DNA of 64,000 nucleotides from Dichetophora obliterata. Its lineage: Eukaryota > Arthropoda > Insecta > Diptera > Sciomyzidae. The position numbers and the translations under genes were made by a program. Below are positions 23,261-36,007 of the stretch, piece by piece (position 1 is the stretch's first letter; each line of letters opens with the position of its first letter). The notes below the pieces were generated by a model. The model made no database searches and was not told the origin of the DNA. It saw only the letters and a program-made list of their open reading frames with translations. The stretch is from assembly GCA_963920525.1 (NCBI GenBank), contig OY986438.1, positions 186,354,388 through 186,418,387 on the forward strand, given 5' to 3'.

Positions 23261-25879
23261 AGCTAATAATAAAATATCAACGAAGAAAACATTCGAAAAA
23301 CTCTCACTTTTTGTTAAGCCATCGCTTGTGGTTTAATGGGATGAGGTTGGTTTAGTTGTTGATAGTAATAATGATGGTGATAGTAATTATGATGTAGACG
23401 TGCTGCTACCAGCCATTCTCTTCGTGTCGTCACTAATGACGCAGCAATCGTCAAGTTTTTGTTGCTGTTATTGAACATATTGTTTAGGAGCAGCAGCATG
23501 TCTGTGAATTTGATTCAGTTGTTGAGATTCGCACTTTTAATGTTATTTTTCTAGAGTTCGACGTTGCTTAATATCCTGTTAATACAATTTCTTATCCTTA
23601 TAAAATTGTATTTAAAGCGACTATAGTTACCGCATTTTTTAAGAAATCTCTTATCAGTAATTAATGCGGCAACAGCTATTGATCATTGGTCATGTTGTTT
23701 TTCATATTTTTACATCTATGCTTCATTTATTGTTTATTTTTTTTTTCTTATATACACGATTTTTAAGTTGAAGTTCAGTTCAATTTTATGGAAAAATATT
23801 TTTTATCTATATTATTTGGTTATTTCTTTAATTTATTCCTTTTCACATATAAGTGTTTTTGACATTAAGAGGTACTTGAGTTTTTTTCGTGAAGCCTTCA
23901 ATCTAAATTTTGTTACTTATTTTGATGGTATTCTTTCCAAGAATCTTGCGCACCAACAGCATAAGTTTCTATTCCATCTTAAAAAAAAACACCATATATT
24001 ATAACAACTCCTTTTTTATTTTTTTTTTTTCATTTTTTTTTTTTTTTTTGTTTCAGTTTATGCGGCAAATAACATAAAGCATGATTTTTTTGTTTCTTTG
24101 TTTTATTCATGCCTTTGACGATTAATAAAAAAGCGCTTAAAACCGCTCATTAGATATTTTGTATAAATTGGTAGATGATTTCATGATAAATCAAGTAATT
24201 TTACGATATTGATAGCTAACTTGTTATTATGAAATACTGCTTGTTCTAGATTTGAGATCAACTTTCTGTTGTTATCAAATGTTAAGTTTTCCTTATAAGT
24301 TTTATCAATCGTTGCGAAAAAAGTAATTCTGTACAGGATTTTCTTGTTATTGAAGTCAGTGGCCTTAAAAAAAAAAGTAATATAATTTATATCAATATGA
24401 AGATGCGACTGTAAAACACTAATTATTTAGCGGAAATGGAAATTAATTTCTTCCTGTTATGCAGATTGTTTTTCATACTAGAAGTAAAATTATGATAACA
24501 ATAAAACTAATTGGTTTTTAATGCAAGCTAAATTAAATTTTTAATTCGAAATTAAAAAATTTATTGTGTTTTTTAAATTGTTTTGATTTTATGATAACAG
24601 CATTATTAAGGGCAGGTTCTCATCTAGAGGTCCGAAAACACGATGTTGTTCTTGATCTTTTTTTCATAGAAGGAAGCAAATGAACACCTTGAGTTTTTTG
24701 AAAGTTATTTAATGATTCTTAAAATGTAGGAAATTATTTTTTTGTTGAATAAAAGTTTAATGTGAAGTGTCAATACGCTTACTTTACTCATTAAACATTT
24801 ACTTTAAACATAACTTTGAAAAAAACGTACCCAAATGGTTCCATCCCACAGCACGTTCAAGTCATCTGATATAAAAAAAACAAAAAAATTTTTAAATTAT
24901 ATTATATTTATGGGAGCTTGAACCTAAATAATAAATAAATAGTTAACAAAAATAACAAAAATAGCGGACATTTGAATTTTAAGTAGCGTTTCATTTCACA
25001 TTTTTCACTTTTAAAAGTGCTCTACAAAATAAAACCAACGGGCCAATATTATCCACATTAAGGTTTAGGATTCAACCAATTTTATCTACTTTAAAATAAA
25101 AATAAATCCCAGACAATCCATAGAGTTGACTCCATAATTCTTTCTTGAGACATCGTGTAGATGAGTTTGTTAAGCATAATTTTTCAGAAAACGCGTTTAA
25201 AGATTTTGTAAACGATTGTTTTGAGTGCGTTAATGAAAATATGGGTTCCTTTCGTATGCGATAATTTTTTAATGCAAACATTATATTATCCCAAACCGTT
25301 TTGAGAACATACGCTACACATCATAAGCTATCGAAAAATAAATAAATAAAAATTGGGTTTTTTGATCGAACTTTATGAGAACCCGCTCTTAAGAGAGCCT
25401 TATCATTATCAAAATAGCTGTTTTTAAGTTCAGGTAAAAAGAGGCACCACATCTAAGCTAAATTTATTTGTAGTTTAAAAACTAAAATAATAAGGAAAAT
25501 ATATTTCAAAAAAACTGAGAAGCAAATAAAATTTTTTTTATTTAAAATTTAAAAATATCAGCAGGACCTTTAAAAAATGGTTTCTAACTAGTGCATACAA
25601 AATAAATCTTTAATAAAAATTATCCCAATTTATGGAAAACTATTTGCTTCGTAAATTCTGACAGGAAAATGTGAAGGATTTTTGAGAAAACATGTTAAGC
25701 AAATATGCAAAAAGTTCACTCTGAATTGTTTTATTTTGTAAGGCAAAGAAATTATTTTTAATTTTTAAAACTTACCTACGCCACTATATAAATAGGTAGT
25801 GGGATATGCAAAAACTAGCAAGAAATTATATTCGAATTGGTTGAAGTAAAATACCCCAACAGTATATTCACAGTTATGC
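23261..25879. other. AT-rich interval, no gene recognised
   Basis: Long T runs at 24010-24060. Chance ORFs on both strands (for example 23768-24004 and 25072-25281) show no family features. No ordered repeat was seen. Confidence 0.35.
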
Positions 25880-26475
25880 ATGTTTTATAAGTTTGATGAC
25901 GTCACTATGTATGTAGGTTGCGCGTAATTTTCATACAATTTTGCCAAAATTTTAATGCAGAATGCATTTAAGATTCGAAGATTATGTGTTTAATATCCAG
26001 TCAATATACCTCTTTTTGTGGAGTCTATAAAGTTTGAAAGGATTGAAAAGCTGCAAAATTTCTTTTTCTTTAATTAATTTCTGTGGAATTTCAAAAGATT
26101 TAACCGTTTTCATACAGTCCATTTGTAATGGAGATAAGTTTTTTTTTTAAATCCGATTTTGATAAATCCTAAAAATATAGTGAATATATGACCAAAAAGT
26201 TAATCTACAAAATTCAATGCAATTATAATAATTTTTGTAGCATTTCAAGAGTTTTTCTGTTTTTAAAAAGTCACTGTATTTGGGAGGAAGGCATGGTTTA
26301 AATCCGATTTTGCTTATTTTCAAACTTGATCTTAACTTTTTTGAAAATAAGCAAATATAATAATTTTTCATTTCGACATCCTTAAATTAGCGACTAAATT
26401 CGTGTCGAAAGGCAGATAGACAGAAGGACATGGCTAAATCTAATTAAGGGCAGTACGTCGTACGCGTGGGAGTAA
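25880..26475 (+). mobile_element. Degenerate DINE-1/INE-1-like Helitron
   Basis: Monomer remnants with gatgacgtcactatg (25890), catacagtccatttg (26108) and aaaaagtcactgtatttgg (26262) precede gacagaaggacatggctaaa (about 26413) and an acgcgtgggagtaaaaa end. Same family as 22200-22935 but more decayed. Confidence 0.65.
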
Positions 26476-26839
26476 AAACACAAAAAAACGCATAAAATGA
26501 AGAAAAAAAGTGGTTCAGTCGGGGGATCCTCTTCAGGAACTCCGAATGTAATTGGAAATAAAATTTGTAAATTATTTTTTTAACTATTGTTTTTATTTGA
26601 CGTAATATTTTCAAGGCAAAAAATTTTAATGAACTATCAAATCAACAACTTAAATTTAATATTTTAGGAAAAAAAATTTACTTATTGAAAATAAAAATGT
26701 AAAATTCTTATGATAGATGAAAGTAAGCAGTTAACGTTGCCAGCGGTGTTTGTGTCATGGCGCATGAACATTCATCATGTTCCGCGTATAGAGCAATTAA
26801 TTGAAAAGTTGGATGGAACACTGGACTTGCATAAGGGTA

Positions 26840-27725
26840 TACAAAAAAACACATTTTGAGGGTCCACCCTAGTGTAAAAAAATGTTTAATTCTTACATCA
26901 GATTCGAAATCAACGACCAGTGCATCTTCAAAGTGTATAAAAGAAAAACCCATTTTTAGGGTGCACCTTAATGTTAAAAAAACTTTTTGTAATCGGATTC
27001 GAAATAAGGGACCAGCGCATCCACAACCCAGTAGCGGATGGAATATATTCCGAATATATGAAGCATCAATTACCTTGTAATGACCACTACTTCCGACTAT
27101 ATTACCTTACTATGCATAAAAGGCCTTACATTTAACATTGAATGAGACAGGAGGTAAGTGATCGCCTCCCTTCAGCATTACCTAGAATTTATGGAGTAAC
27201 ATACTACTTGTATTAAGTTATAAAAATCACTGCATTACTTTTCCTTGTATGCTACATTACAGGTAATGAGGTATGAGTTAATTACTTCTGCTATATGCAG
27301 ACGCATTACTTTTTGAAAAATGTAATGCTTCCTTACCTGGTAATTTATTCTGTATTAGTTCTATGGTAGCCACTGGCAAATCCGCTGCTGGGAAGCAGTA
27401 TAAAACAAAAACACATTTTTATGGTCCACCCTAGTGTCAAAAACTTCTTAAATTCTAACAAAAGATTCAAAATCAGCGACTCCTTATTACTGTCAGCACA
27501 TCCAAAAATAGTATAAAGCAAAACAAAACACACATTTAAAGCCATCCGTGGTGTCAAAAACTTTTTGAAATTTTAACATAAAGTTCGAAATCAGCGACCC
27601 CTTACAAAGTACATATATTAGGTACATATACAGAGAGTATAAATTAAAAACATTTTTAGGATCCACCCTAGTGTACAAAAATATTTTTAAAATTCTAACA
27701 TAAGATTCTAAATCAGTGATCAGCC
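26840..27725. repeat. Tandem array of about 100-120-bp units, interrupted
   Basis: At least five units carry a ggtccaccctagtgt-like phrase (near 26860, 26959, 27422, 27540 and 27659), followed by a taacataagattcgaaatca phrase and a gcgacc phrase. The array is split by the TIR element at 27027-27392. Downstream of that element the same monomer text (agtataaaacaaa) continues. Confidence 0.75.
27027..27392. mobile_element. 366-bp MITE inserted in the tandem array
   Basis: Inward ends CCCAGTAGCGGAT and CCCAGCAGCGGAT. The interior is full of ttacct/aggtaat and gtaatg/cattac words. The monomer text on either side (catccacaa and aagcagtataaaa) matches the uninterrupted copy catccaaaaatagtataaa at about 27500, which shows it is an insertion. 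Confidence 0.75.
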
Positions 27726-27904
27726 CACCCCAGAGGCAAAATTACACACATTTTCTGCAGTTTCCATTTCTTAAAATTTAATTGCAATAGAGATTCTCGA
27801 GTATGATTTCAAACAAAAACCCAAATTAAAAAAATAACAAATGCGTTTTAACGAAATATCTTTGTGTCAGAAAAAGAGACACACAGAGAGAGATAAAGAA
27901 AGTG

Positions 27905-28490
27905 CCGTTCTTACCTACTCGTTTCCCTTTAGGAAACAAAGCGCTTCGAAACCACTTTCAAAGCACTTTTCAAAACCAAAATAGCGCTTTGTTCTCGCTC
28001 TAAATAGAGCTTTATTTAACATTTTCATGTCATTGGAAAGAAGACCTTTGTTCTCGCTATGAAAAGTGATTAAAAAAGCGCTTTGCACTCCTTTCGGAAA
28101 GAGCGCTTTCTTTGTTCGCACCTACATTCGCGACTTCATTTTCGATGGCGTATATTTATGTCGGATGTAATATTTTACATTTACGTTTTGAATATCCTAA
28201 CCACTTGCCACTAATTTTATTATCTTTTTTACTTTATAAACGATTTAACCTTATTTTGACGAATTAAACTTTTTGCATATACTAGTGATGAATAATGATG
28301 CGAAAACGACAAGCGATGTTAGTGATTAGTCGGCAGAGTATATAACGAAAAAGAACGAAGAATCTTGAAAGCAAACAGATTTTTTTAAGCTGAATTTGTA
28401 GCGGGAGCAAAGCACTTTTCAAAAGCACTATTCATAGGCAGAGTGAAGACCTTTTTACTTGCTTTTTAATAAAGCACTTTAAAATTTTCG
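27905..28490. repeat. Cluster of AAAGCGCTTT-like palindromes
   Basis: Self-complementary words of the form aaagcgctttg, caaagcacttttcaaa and gagcgctttctttg occur about eight to ten times, mixed with gttctcgctctaaa/gcgagaac phrases. No single unit length and no clear TIR. Possibly a degenerate foldback or MITE. Confidence 0.45.
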
Positions 28491-28604
28491 ATAGGGTTGT
28501 TAGTAAGCTCGAATCTCAATACTTGCACGCACACACACAGCGCATTCGCCTGCTAGTTTGCAGTCTGCTCGATAGTCGCACGCAAACACACACAGCAATC
28601 TCAA

Positions 28605-29411
28605 TCCCAGCGGTCAGCAATTTCAATGGCTGATGAAATCTGGTATGAAATAAGATCTTTTTTGCTTTGCAAATTCAGGAATGATATCATTACTGATTTA
28701 AGAATAAACATTTCCATTCAAGCTTTCTGAAAATTTCACTGAAATTGTCCAATCTGTGGAAATTTTGCCTTGTTTCAATCTCAGACAGGAAGATGCCCCT
28801 GAGTTTTGAAGCGAAGGTGTAATGCTGTCAAACGTTTATGAGTGCTTTCAGTTAGCCCGAGATTGAATTTGCTTCGTATTCGCACCTGAGCGACGGTTGA
28901 GATTAGAAGCGAAGTCATAATGCCAACAAATAATTTTGGGAAATTTTAATAAAAATCTAAAAATGCGAAGTAGTCGACGCGTAATTTTTCATTCTGAAAA
29001 AATAAAAAAGCGAGAACGTTCAAAAAATGGTAAACAATATTTTAATGAAAAATATTTAAATGCAGAAAGTATTGTGTATATATGTTATATTAAATTATAT
29101 TATATATATACAATAATATTTTATATTATATATATTACCTGATTTATTATATTAATATTAACTCCTGATAGAATATTAGAAATACCTGATAGAAGGCCTG
29201 ATTTTTTAGCGTTTCCTGAGGCCTAAATTTTCGGAGGAATATTCTTGGGGATATTCAGGCCTGAGAGTACACTATACGATAGCAGGTATTACGTAAGTAT
29301 GACATCTAAATGAAAAAAGGAAATCAAGTGGTGTGTTGAATATTCAGGCCTTACCATTACCCCTCAGGCTTGAGAGAATGCATTGTTTCAGGACTACTTC
29401 AACCGCTGGGA
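28605..29411. mobile_element. TIR element, copy A (CCCAGCGGT family, 807 bp)
   Basis: Starts TCCCAGCGGTCAGCAA and ends ...ACCGCTGGGA, giving about 10-bp TIRs. Copy B at 29528 matches it over long blocks, for example aatgatatcattactgattt and catttccattcaagctttct. The 3' third is rich in aggcctga/tcaggcct palindromes. Non-coding; superfamily not assigned; no target duplication resolved. Confidence 0.75.
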
Positions 29412-29527
29412 TGTTACGTGACAGTTTCTACCAAATCAAACGACCCGCAAGACGCGTAAGGGAACTTCATTCCAAAAATACACATGGAAACAATACAAAA
29501 AAAAACAAAAAAACAAGGTTTCAACAA

Positions 29528-30274
29528 CCCAGCGGTCAGCAATTGTAATACCTGATGAAATAGGGTGTAATAAGACCTATTTTGCTTTGAAAATTCGGGA
29601 ATGATATCATTACTGATTTAAGAATAAGCATTTCCATTCAAGCTTTCTGAAAAATTCCCTGAAATTGTCCAAACTGTGAACATTTTGTTTTGTTTCGATC
29701 TGCCAAACGTTTATGAGTACTTTCAGTTAGCCGAAGCCTGAATTTGCTTCGTATTCTCACCTGAACGACGGTTGAGATTAGAAGCGAAGTGGTAATGGCA
29801 ACAAATAACTTTGGGAAATTAAAATAAAAATCTAACAATACGAAGTACTCGACGCATATTTCTTCATTCTTACAAATTTTAAAAACGAGAACGTTAAATA
29901 ATGATGAAAAAGATATTTGAACGCAAAATATATAAATGGAAAAATATTCTATATATGTATGTATATTATATTATTATATTTACATATAATAGATGACTTT
30001 AAAAAGAAAAATAGGTTTACCTACTTTTTTCACTCCAGAGTGTTTACTACCTGATAGAAGGCTTGATTTTTTAGCGTTTCCTGAGGCCTGAGTTTTCAGA
30101 CGAGTTTTCTTGGGGATATTCAAGCCTGAGTTTACGCTATACGATATCAGGTGTTACGTAAGCGTGACATCTTAATGGGAAAGGAAATCAAGTAGTGTGT
30201 TGAATACTCAGGCCTTACCATTATCCCTCAGGCCTGAGAGAATGTATTGTTTCAGGCCTATTTTAACCGCTGGG
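29528..30274. mobile_element. TIR element, copy B (CCCAGCGGT family, 747 bp)
   Basis: Same orientation as copy A, 116 bp downstream, with CCCAGCGGTCAGCAATT at the left and AACCGCTGGG at the right. Internal blocks are shared with copy A but several indels differ. The near-tandem placement suggests local transposition or segmental duplication. Confidence 0.75.
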
Positions 30275-30275
30275 A

Positions 30276-33200
30276 AGGGATTCTGGCAGAGAAGACAAAA
30301 AAAGAAAAATATACGTGTATCGGCGTTTTGAAAGTTTGCGTGTGACTTTTATTTTAGTGAACGATATTGTTGCCCCTTTAGATATTCTAATGGTGAAACC
30401 AAGTGATCCTTACATTTAGAGTATTAGAACAACGAGGAATGTTTTTGTGGAACATTTTGAGCAAGAAAAAATTATAATTAAAAAAAATATATAAATAAGA
30501 GCAACTAACTCACTGAGTTTTTTCATAATACCAGAATTGATGGTATTTGGAAATATTTTACGATGTGTTCAACTATGAGAACAGTAAACTATTTTTGCCC
30601 CTCGTCCTTTTTAAATTTATCTTGGTGTTGGCTAGAACTGTCTAAGATCTAAGATGGTTAATTTTAGCTGAGTAAAATTTATTGAAAAATTAGGACAAAG
30701 TCACCTTTAAACACTAGAAAAATTTTACATATTTTTGAAGTGAAAACTTCTTTAGGCGCGTTGAACGATTTTGGTAGAGGGTAAATCATTCGTTTGCATC
30801 ATCGTATTTTTCCAAGGAATTCGTCATTCGGCCGCAAGCTCACAAAGAAATCACTTGGAAACTCCTGAAATTAATGCATATAATCTGTTTGTTAGTATAT
30901 AAATACTCAAGTTAGGTTGCAATAAGATGTTTGTAACCAAAACTTATTATTAATTCGGTTTATATTTATATATATATGCCTTTAAAGTTTGGCAATTTCT
31001 TCAGTTGTTGTATTTGTCAACATTTTTGAAAAATTTGATTTTACTCAAACAGCTGCTATTCATGGTGAGATTTAAAAATGGATCCATCTTCTTCTTTTTC
31101 TTCTTTTTTCTGCTGGAACTTCGTTTGCAAACAAGAAAAATAATGTATGGATTGAGTGTTTTAACATTTTAATCATTAAGTTGTGATAAAGGCATATGTT
31201 TGAACATTCAAATAATTACATGCATGCTCTTATTTTATTACATATCGTCAAACAAAGTTTGACAATTTTCACACTTGTTGTATTTGTCAGTGGCTTTTTA
31301 TTTTCACCAGTGCGGCATTTTATATTCAAAGTTGTCAACTATGGCTGTGTGTCAATCAGTCGTGGTAGGATAGAAAATATCAAGTTGAATAAAATTTGTG
31401 TGTGTTGAAATAAATTTGTCTTTTTTGCTGTGTCAAATGGACGATGAAATTTTGACAATTACAAATTTTGACATTTCGGTGGTGTTTTAGCGCAAATATT
31501 TTATTTAATTTGCATTTTATTCAATTTGCGACATATTTAATTCGAGAGCATGTACTTGCAACATATTTCGTAAGCTTGTAATATTGTAAACTTAAAAAAC
31601 TGTTAAAAAATTAAAAAAAAATGAACGAAACAGCAGGCAAATAGAAAATATAGCATGCAAAGTGCTGTATATTTTACGCCGCCAATTCGGTTCATCCCGC
31701 AGCGTTAGAGGGACCGCTGGGATCTTGTAATTCTCTTTGTGTTGTTGTTGTAAATTTGCTAAGTAGTTATTGTTGTACAGTAAGCTTTAATTTTATGTGG
31801 ATGTTTATTTGTAGCTACAGTCAGCATATGACATCGAACTAATTTAGAAAACAGTTTATACATATGAATTAAAGAGTATATATAATATTGGTAAATCTAT
31901 TTGTTTTTAGTAAAAGTGTTACCGTATCGGAAATACATATATATATACATATTTACATATATATAGTTCATATATAGGAACAATTTAGCTCATTGAGGAA
32001 ATTTAAAGAATATTTATGTATATTTATATAATAACAATTACGTATTAAACCTGCAAAATAATTAATATTTTCAGTAGTAATTGAATAACTAAGGTCTGCG
32101 TATCCTAAGCATTCTATTTTTTAAAACTGTTAAGCTTAATTTCTTATATGGATTAAATATAATTTATAAGCTATAGATATTTCTTAATTTTAGAATATTT
32201 TATTTTTAATACACAACGCAATATAGATATGGTGAACATGTATATTGTGTTAGTGTTATGATATAAATTGATATAAAAAAGCTTTAATTTTTTATATTAA
32301 TCAATAATGAAATAATTTAAATAAATTACTTTAATTATATGTATTTTTGATATGGTAACACTTTCGCTTAAAAGAAATAGTTTCAGTAATATATAAAAAA
32401 TTTAATAAATTGTTATAAGCTCTTAACAAAAATAATTCTAATTTCATATGCCAACTGTAGCTACACGATTAGAATTCACAACACCTACAAAAAATTTCCG
32501 GCTAACTGTGTCAACAACAATTACCAAGGAAATCTACAAACAAGGACGCACAGAGAAGAACAAGATCAGAGCGGAACTTTTAAAACTTTTTGATTTCATC
32601 CTACATGTAGGACGGGCTGCAGTATGAGCTTTCGCACAGCCTACATGTCCGTCCGACCTGTCAAATCCATCCTACATGTAGCATAGTCTGAAACACCCTA
32701 TTAGCATGAAAATTCTTATAAAGCAGTAAGGCGGTCCGTGGCAGGACAACGTCTTCCAGGGAATACTAATATTTTATATATAGGTTTTCGCTTCGGTCAG
32801 CAGTCCTCTCACTGCTATACTTTTTTTTGGGGTTTTTGATTGAAACATTAAAAAAGTAACATTTTTTGTTATGAAAAACTAAAATTAATTTTTATTTCAC
32901 CAATCGATTGGACTACCACAAAACCATAAAATAGTTATAGGGCTATTAACCCTACTGTTAGGCATTTTTCATACAAAAACTATTCTTAACTTATTTGTTT
33001 TAACTATAATGATTAATAAAATGCGCAAAATTAATAATACTTTCAAAAAAATCTTCTTCGTACGCTTAAGTACTCACACATACACTCAAACTGTTCGTGC
33101 CGTTTTTGCTGTTCAGCTTGTGTAAATATTTGTAAAAATAACCAAACAACAGTATGCTCTATTTGTAATGACATCAATTTTCAACCTATTACCTAAAACG

Positions 33201-33479
33201 TGTTCTTTTTGTCCATAACTACAAAAAATAGATGTTTGTATCTTTTTCAATAAAGAATACTCTATGAACCAAATGGTCCCTAACCTAAGATTTGTAACTT
33301 TTTACTTTTCTCCCCTTTCTTTTATGTTGCATACTTGAAATTTAAAAAATAACATTGTTTTAAAAATAATACATTAGCTGAAGTTTCGTGTCCTTATCTT
33401 GTACCATTCGAAAGATATTCAGGGAAATGTATTAAAATTTGGACCAAATGGTTCCAACCTTACAGCAGTGTTAAGATAT
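30276..33479. other. AT-rich interval with small repeats, no gene
   Basis: Contains a TTC-rich tract (about 31085-31115), TA-rich runs (31925-31970) and the TIR-TIR remnant at 31695. At 32600-32680 palindromic words recur (tcctacatgtagga, twice nearly). No supported ORF. Confidence 0.4.
31695..31722. repeat. Joined TIR remnant of the CCCAGCGGT family
   Basis: TCCCGCAGCG is followed after 8 bp by ACCGCTGGGA: the two ends of the 28605/29528 family almost head to head, as expected after near-total internal deletion. A chance hairpin is the alternative. Confidence 0.45.
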
Positions 33480-33481
33480 TA

Positions 33482-35129
33482 CAGTGGCTTACAACAAAAG
33501 TCGGGCAGGCATTTCTTAGCACTTTCGCATTGATTTCAGAAATGAAAATGTATGAAAAATATTGCAATATATATTTTTTTCAAAACGTTATTTTTTGATG
33601 AACAAAATGAAACAGAAACATAATTAAAAAATTAGAACATAACGGTGAAACAAATTGAAATCGAAACAAACCTATAAAAACGAGCTCACGTTGAAAGTCG
33701 GGCAAGTACAGAAGAACTGAAAATTGTAGTCCTTAAACCGTTATTCCTGCTTACAACTTTTTACTACTGTTGGAATAACTTCAGTCAAACGCAAAACTTA
33801 AAAAATAAACATTTCTCGAAAAGTGAATCAATCAACACTGGCAGAAAGGCAGATCGTGATAGATTATTATTTGAAAGGAAAATGCGAGCGACAAATTTCA
33901 CAAATCGCCTTAAAAAGTAAATCAACAGTGCATGATATAATCAAGCATTATATACAAGATAAAAGAATATGTAATAAAGAACGTACAGAAGCAAAAAATA
34001 AACTTAGCTCCAAAGATGAAAGGTATTTTTTAAGAGAAATAATAAAATACCCATTTTATTTGCACTAGAACTAGAGGTTATGTTAAAACTCAATTTGAAA
34101 AAGAGTGTACACTCAGAAACAATTTGAAGAGTTTTGATAAAAAAATTTTTAAATTGAGAAGTAGCACGAAAAAAGCACTGTATTAGAAAGAAAAATGTAG
34201 TTGAACGCCCCAATTTCGTGCATGAGCAGATGACCAAAGACTTTCTATTCTGGAGCAAGGTTAATGAAACAGAAAACATTAGGATCTTTAGCACTTTTAA
34301 ACAATAAACTTTTAGTACAGGTGTTGTTTACCGATGAGAGTTTATTTGATTTATATGGTTCAGATGGAAAGCGAAAACCAAATGAAGAATTTTGCAATAA
34401 AAATTCTAAACATACGATTAAGCATGGTAGAGGATCAGTCATTGTTTGGGGCTGCGTCTGATGTTGGAAGGATTCATTTTATTGAAGGTATAATGGACAA
34501 AAATATGTTCCTTGACATTCTCATGGCGCAAGTAAAAGAAAGTGCGTGTAAATAAAGAATTGCAGACAATTTTTAGTTTTACCAAGACAATGACCTGAAA
34601 CATACGACGCCCTTGGTAAAGAATTTTGTACTTAATATTTGTTCAAATGTCATAAAAACAACCTCACAAGGCCCAGATTAAAATGTTGTAGAGCATTTAT
34701 GAGATGAACTTGAACCCTGGGTGCAGAATCAGAGATGGGCAACTAAAGATCCAATCCTAAAAAAAAGTATCGTAAGTGAAGAGTGGAATCAGATTGGAGC
34801 TGGAATCGGATTGGACCCATTTCAAAAAGGCTGCAGGCAGTCATAAAAGAAAAAGGATTGGCAAAAAAAATTTTAAATTCTTAGTTTTAGTATTGAATTC
34901 CTTATCTGCCCGACTTTCAATGTGAGCTCGTTTTTAAAGCTTTGGTTTGATTTAATTTTGTTTTACCGTTATGTTTTAATTTTTTAACTATGTATCTGCT
35001 TTATTTTTCTCACCAATAAAGAACGTTTTGAAAAAAAATTTTACTCCAAGTTTCTTCTTACATTTTCATTTCTGAAACCAATGCGAAAGTGCTAAGAAAT
35101 GCCTGCCCGACTTTCGTTGTGAGCCACTG
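33482..35129. mobile_element. Tc1-like transposon with about 240-bp TIRs and TA duplication
   Basis: The ends read inward CAGTGGCTTACAACAAAAGT and CAGTGGCTCACAACGAAAGT and stay similar for about 240 bp. Each is flanked by TA (33480-33481 and 35130-35131). Within each TIR the phrase aaagtcgggca occurs twice (about 33500 and 33696 on the left, mirrored on the right), so this is the IR/DR type, as in S, Paris, Bari3 or Minos. The transposase inside is broken, so the copy is non-autonomous. Confidence 0.9.
33823..34890 (+). pseudogene. Broken Tc1-like transposase
   Basis: The N-terminal HTH region is MNQSTLAERQIVIDYYLKGK (33823 on), then KSTVHDIIKHY. The central part is VLFTDESLFDLYGSDG (about 34320-34370), followed by HGRGSVIVWG. 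A YQDNDLKHT block (about 34580) carries the second catalytic Asp. An EHL-stop-DELE block (about 34690-34715) is the usual EHLWDELE with its Trp codon changed to a stop. Frameshifts separate the blocks, so no functional product is expected. Confidence 0.85.
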
Positions 35130-35131
35130 TA

Positions 35132-36004
35132 TATCAAGTAAATGTTGATGTCGTTTTTGTTAGAAAAACTTTTTTCTCATTAACTTTATCAATGACTTTA
35201 TATGACACATAACTTTATTCATGTCAATGAGTAAAACATTAAGAATTACCAAGAAAATATTTTCTTAAAATATTGTAAGAAATTGACCTCATAGTTCAGA
35301 AAACCCTTTGGAATTTACATGAAGAAGCAGAACAAATAGATGAATCTATCTCAGAAAATAAAAAAAATGTGTATGAAAAACTTAATTTTAATACCTTTCA
35401 GGTCGTTTTGGAGACACAGAAGTTTGGTGAATTTGGTTTAATTTGTAATTTTATTTAGCGCCACTATATCAGAGGAATATTTTTCCATCAAAAAGCTTAC
35501 TTGTTTTTACTTTAGCCAAGTTTTTATACGAAAAAAGGGCCTTTTTGATTTATGAGGTCAATTTGGATCATAAGAGTTGGGTTTTGAAGGTTAAACTGTT
35601 TTAAGAAATTATTCTCCAGGTAATTTATAATGTTTCGCTAATTGACATGAAGGCGATAAAGTTAAATAGAAAAAATATTTTCTAGCAAAAACTGCATAAA
35701 CATGTACTTGACCTTGAACCTTAAATTTCTCGAGAACGGGCCGAAGGATTAAAAAACGGTAAAGCCATTAAATTCAGCATTCACGAATTATGCTGAAATG
35801 ATATGTTCCTAGCTTGTTTGCAAAAAAGTGACCGATTCATGCGCAGTGTAATAAGATCACAAAATTATTATATTTTTATTATTTCAACTTATTGTTTATG
35901 TAAACACAAAAAAACACATAAATCTTAAAACTAAAATCATATAGGAATAACTATGTACAAGCTATTAAATATGTTACACTTTGATTTTTTTTTTATATAT
36001 ATAT
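35132..36004. other. AT-rich interval, no gene recognised
   Basis: No supported coding sequence or ordered repeat. Confidence 0.35.
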
Positions 36005-36007
36005 AGT

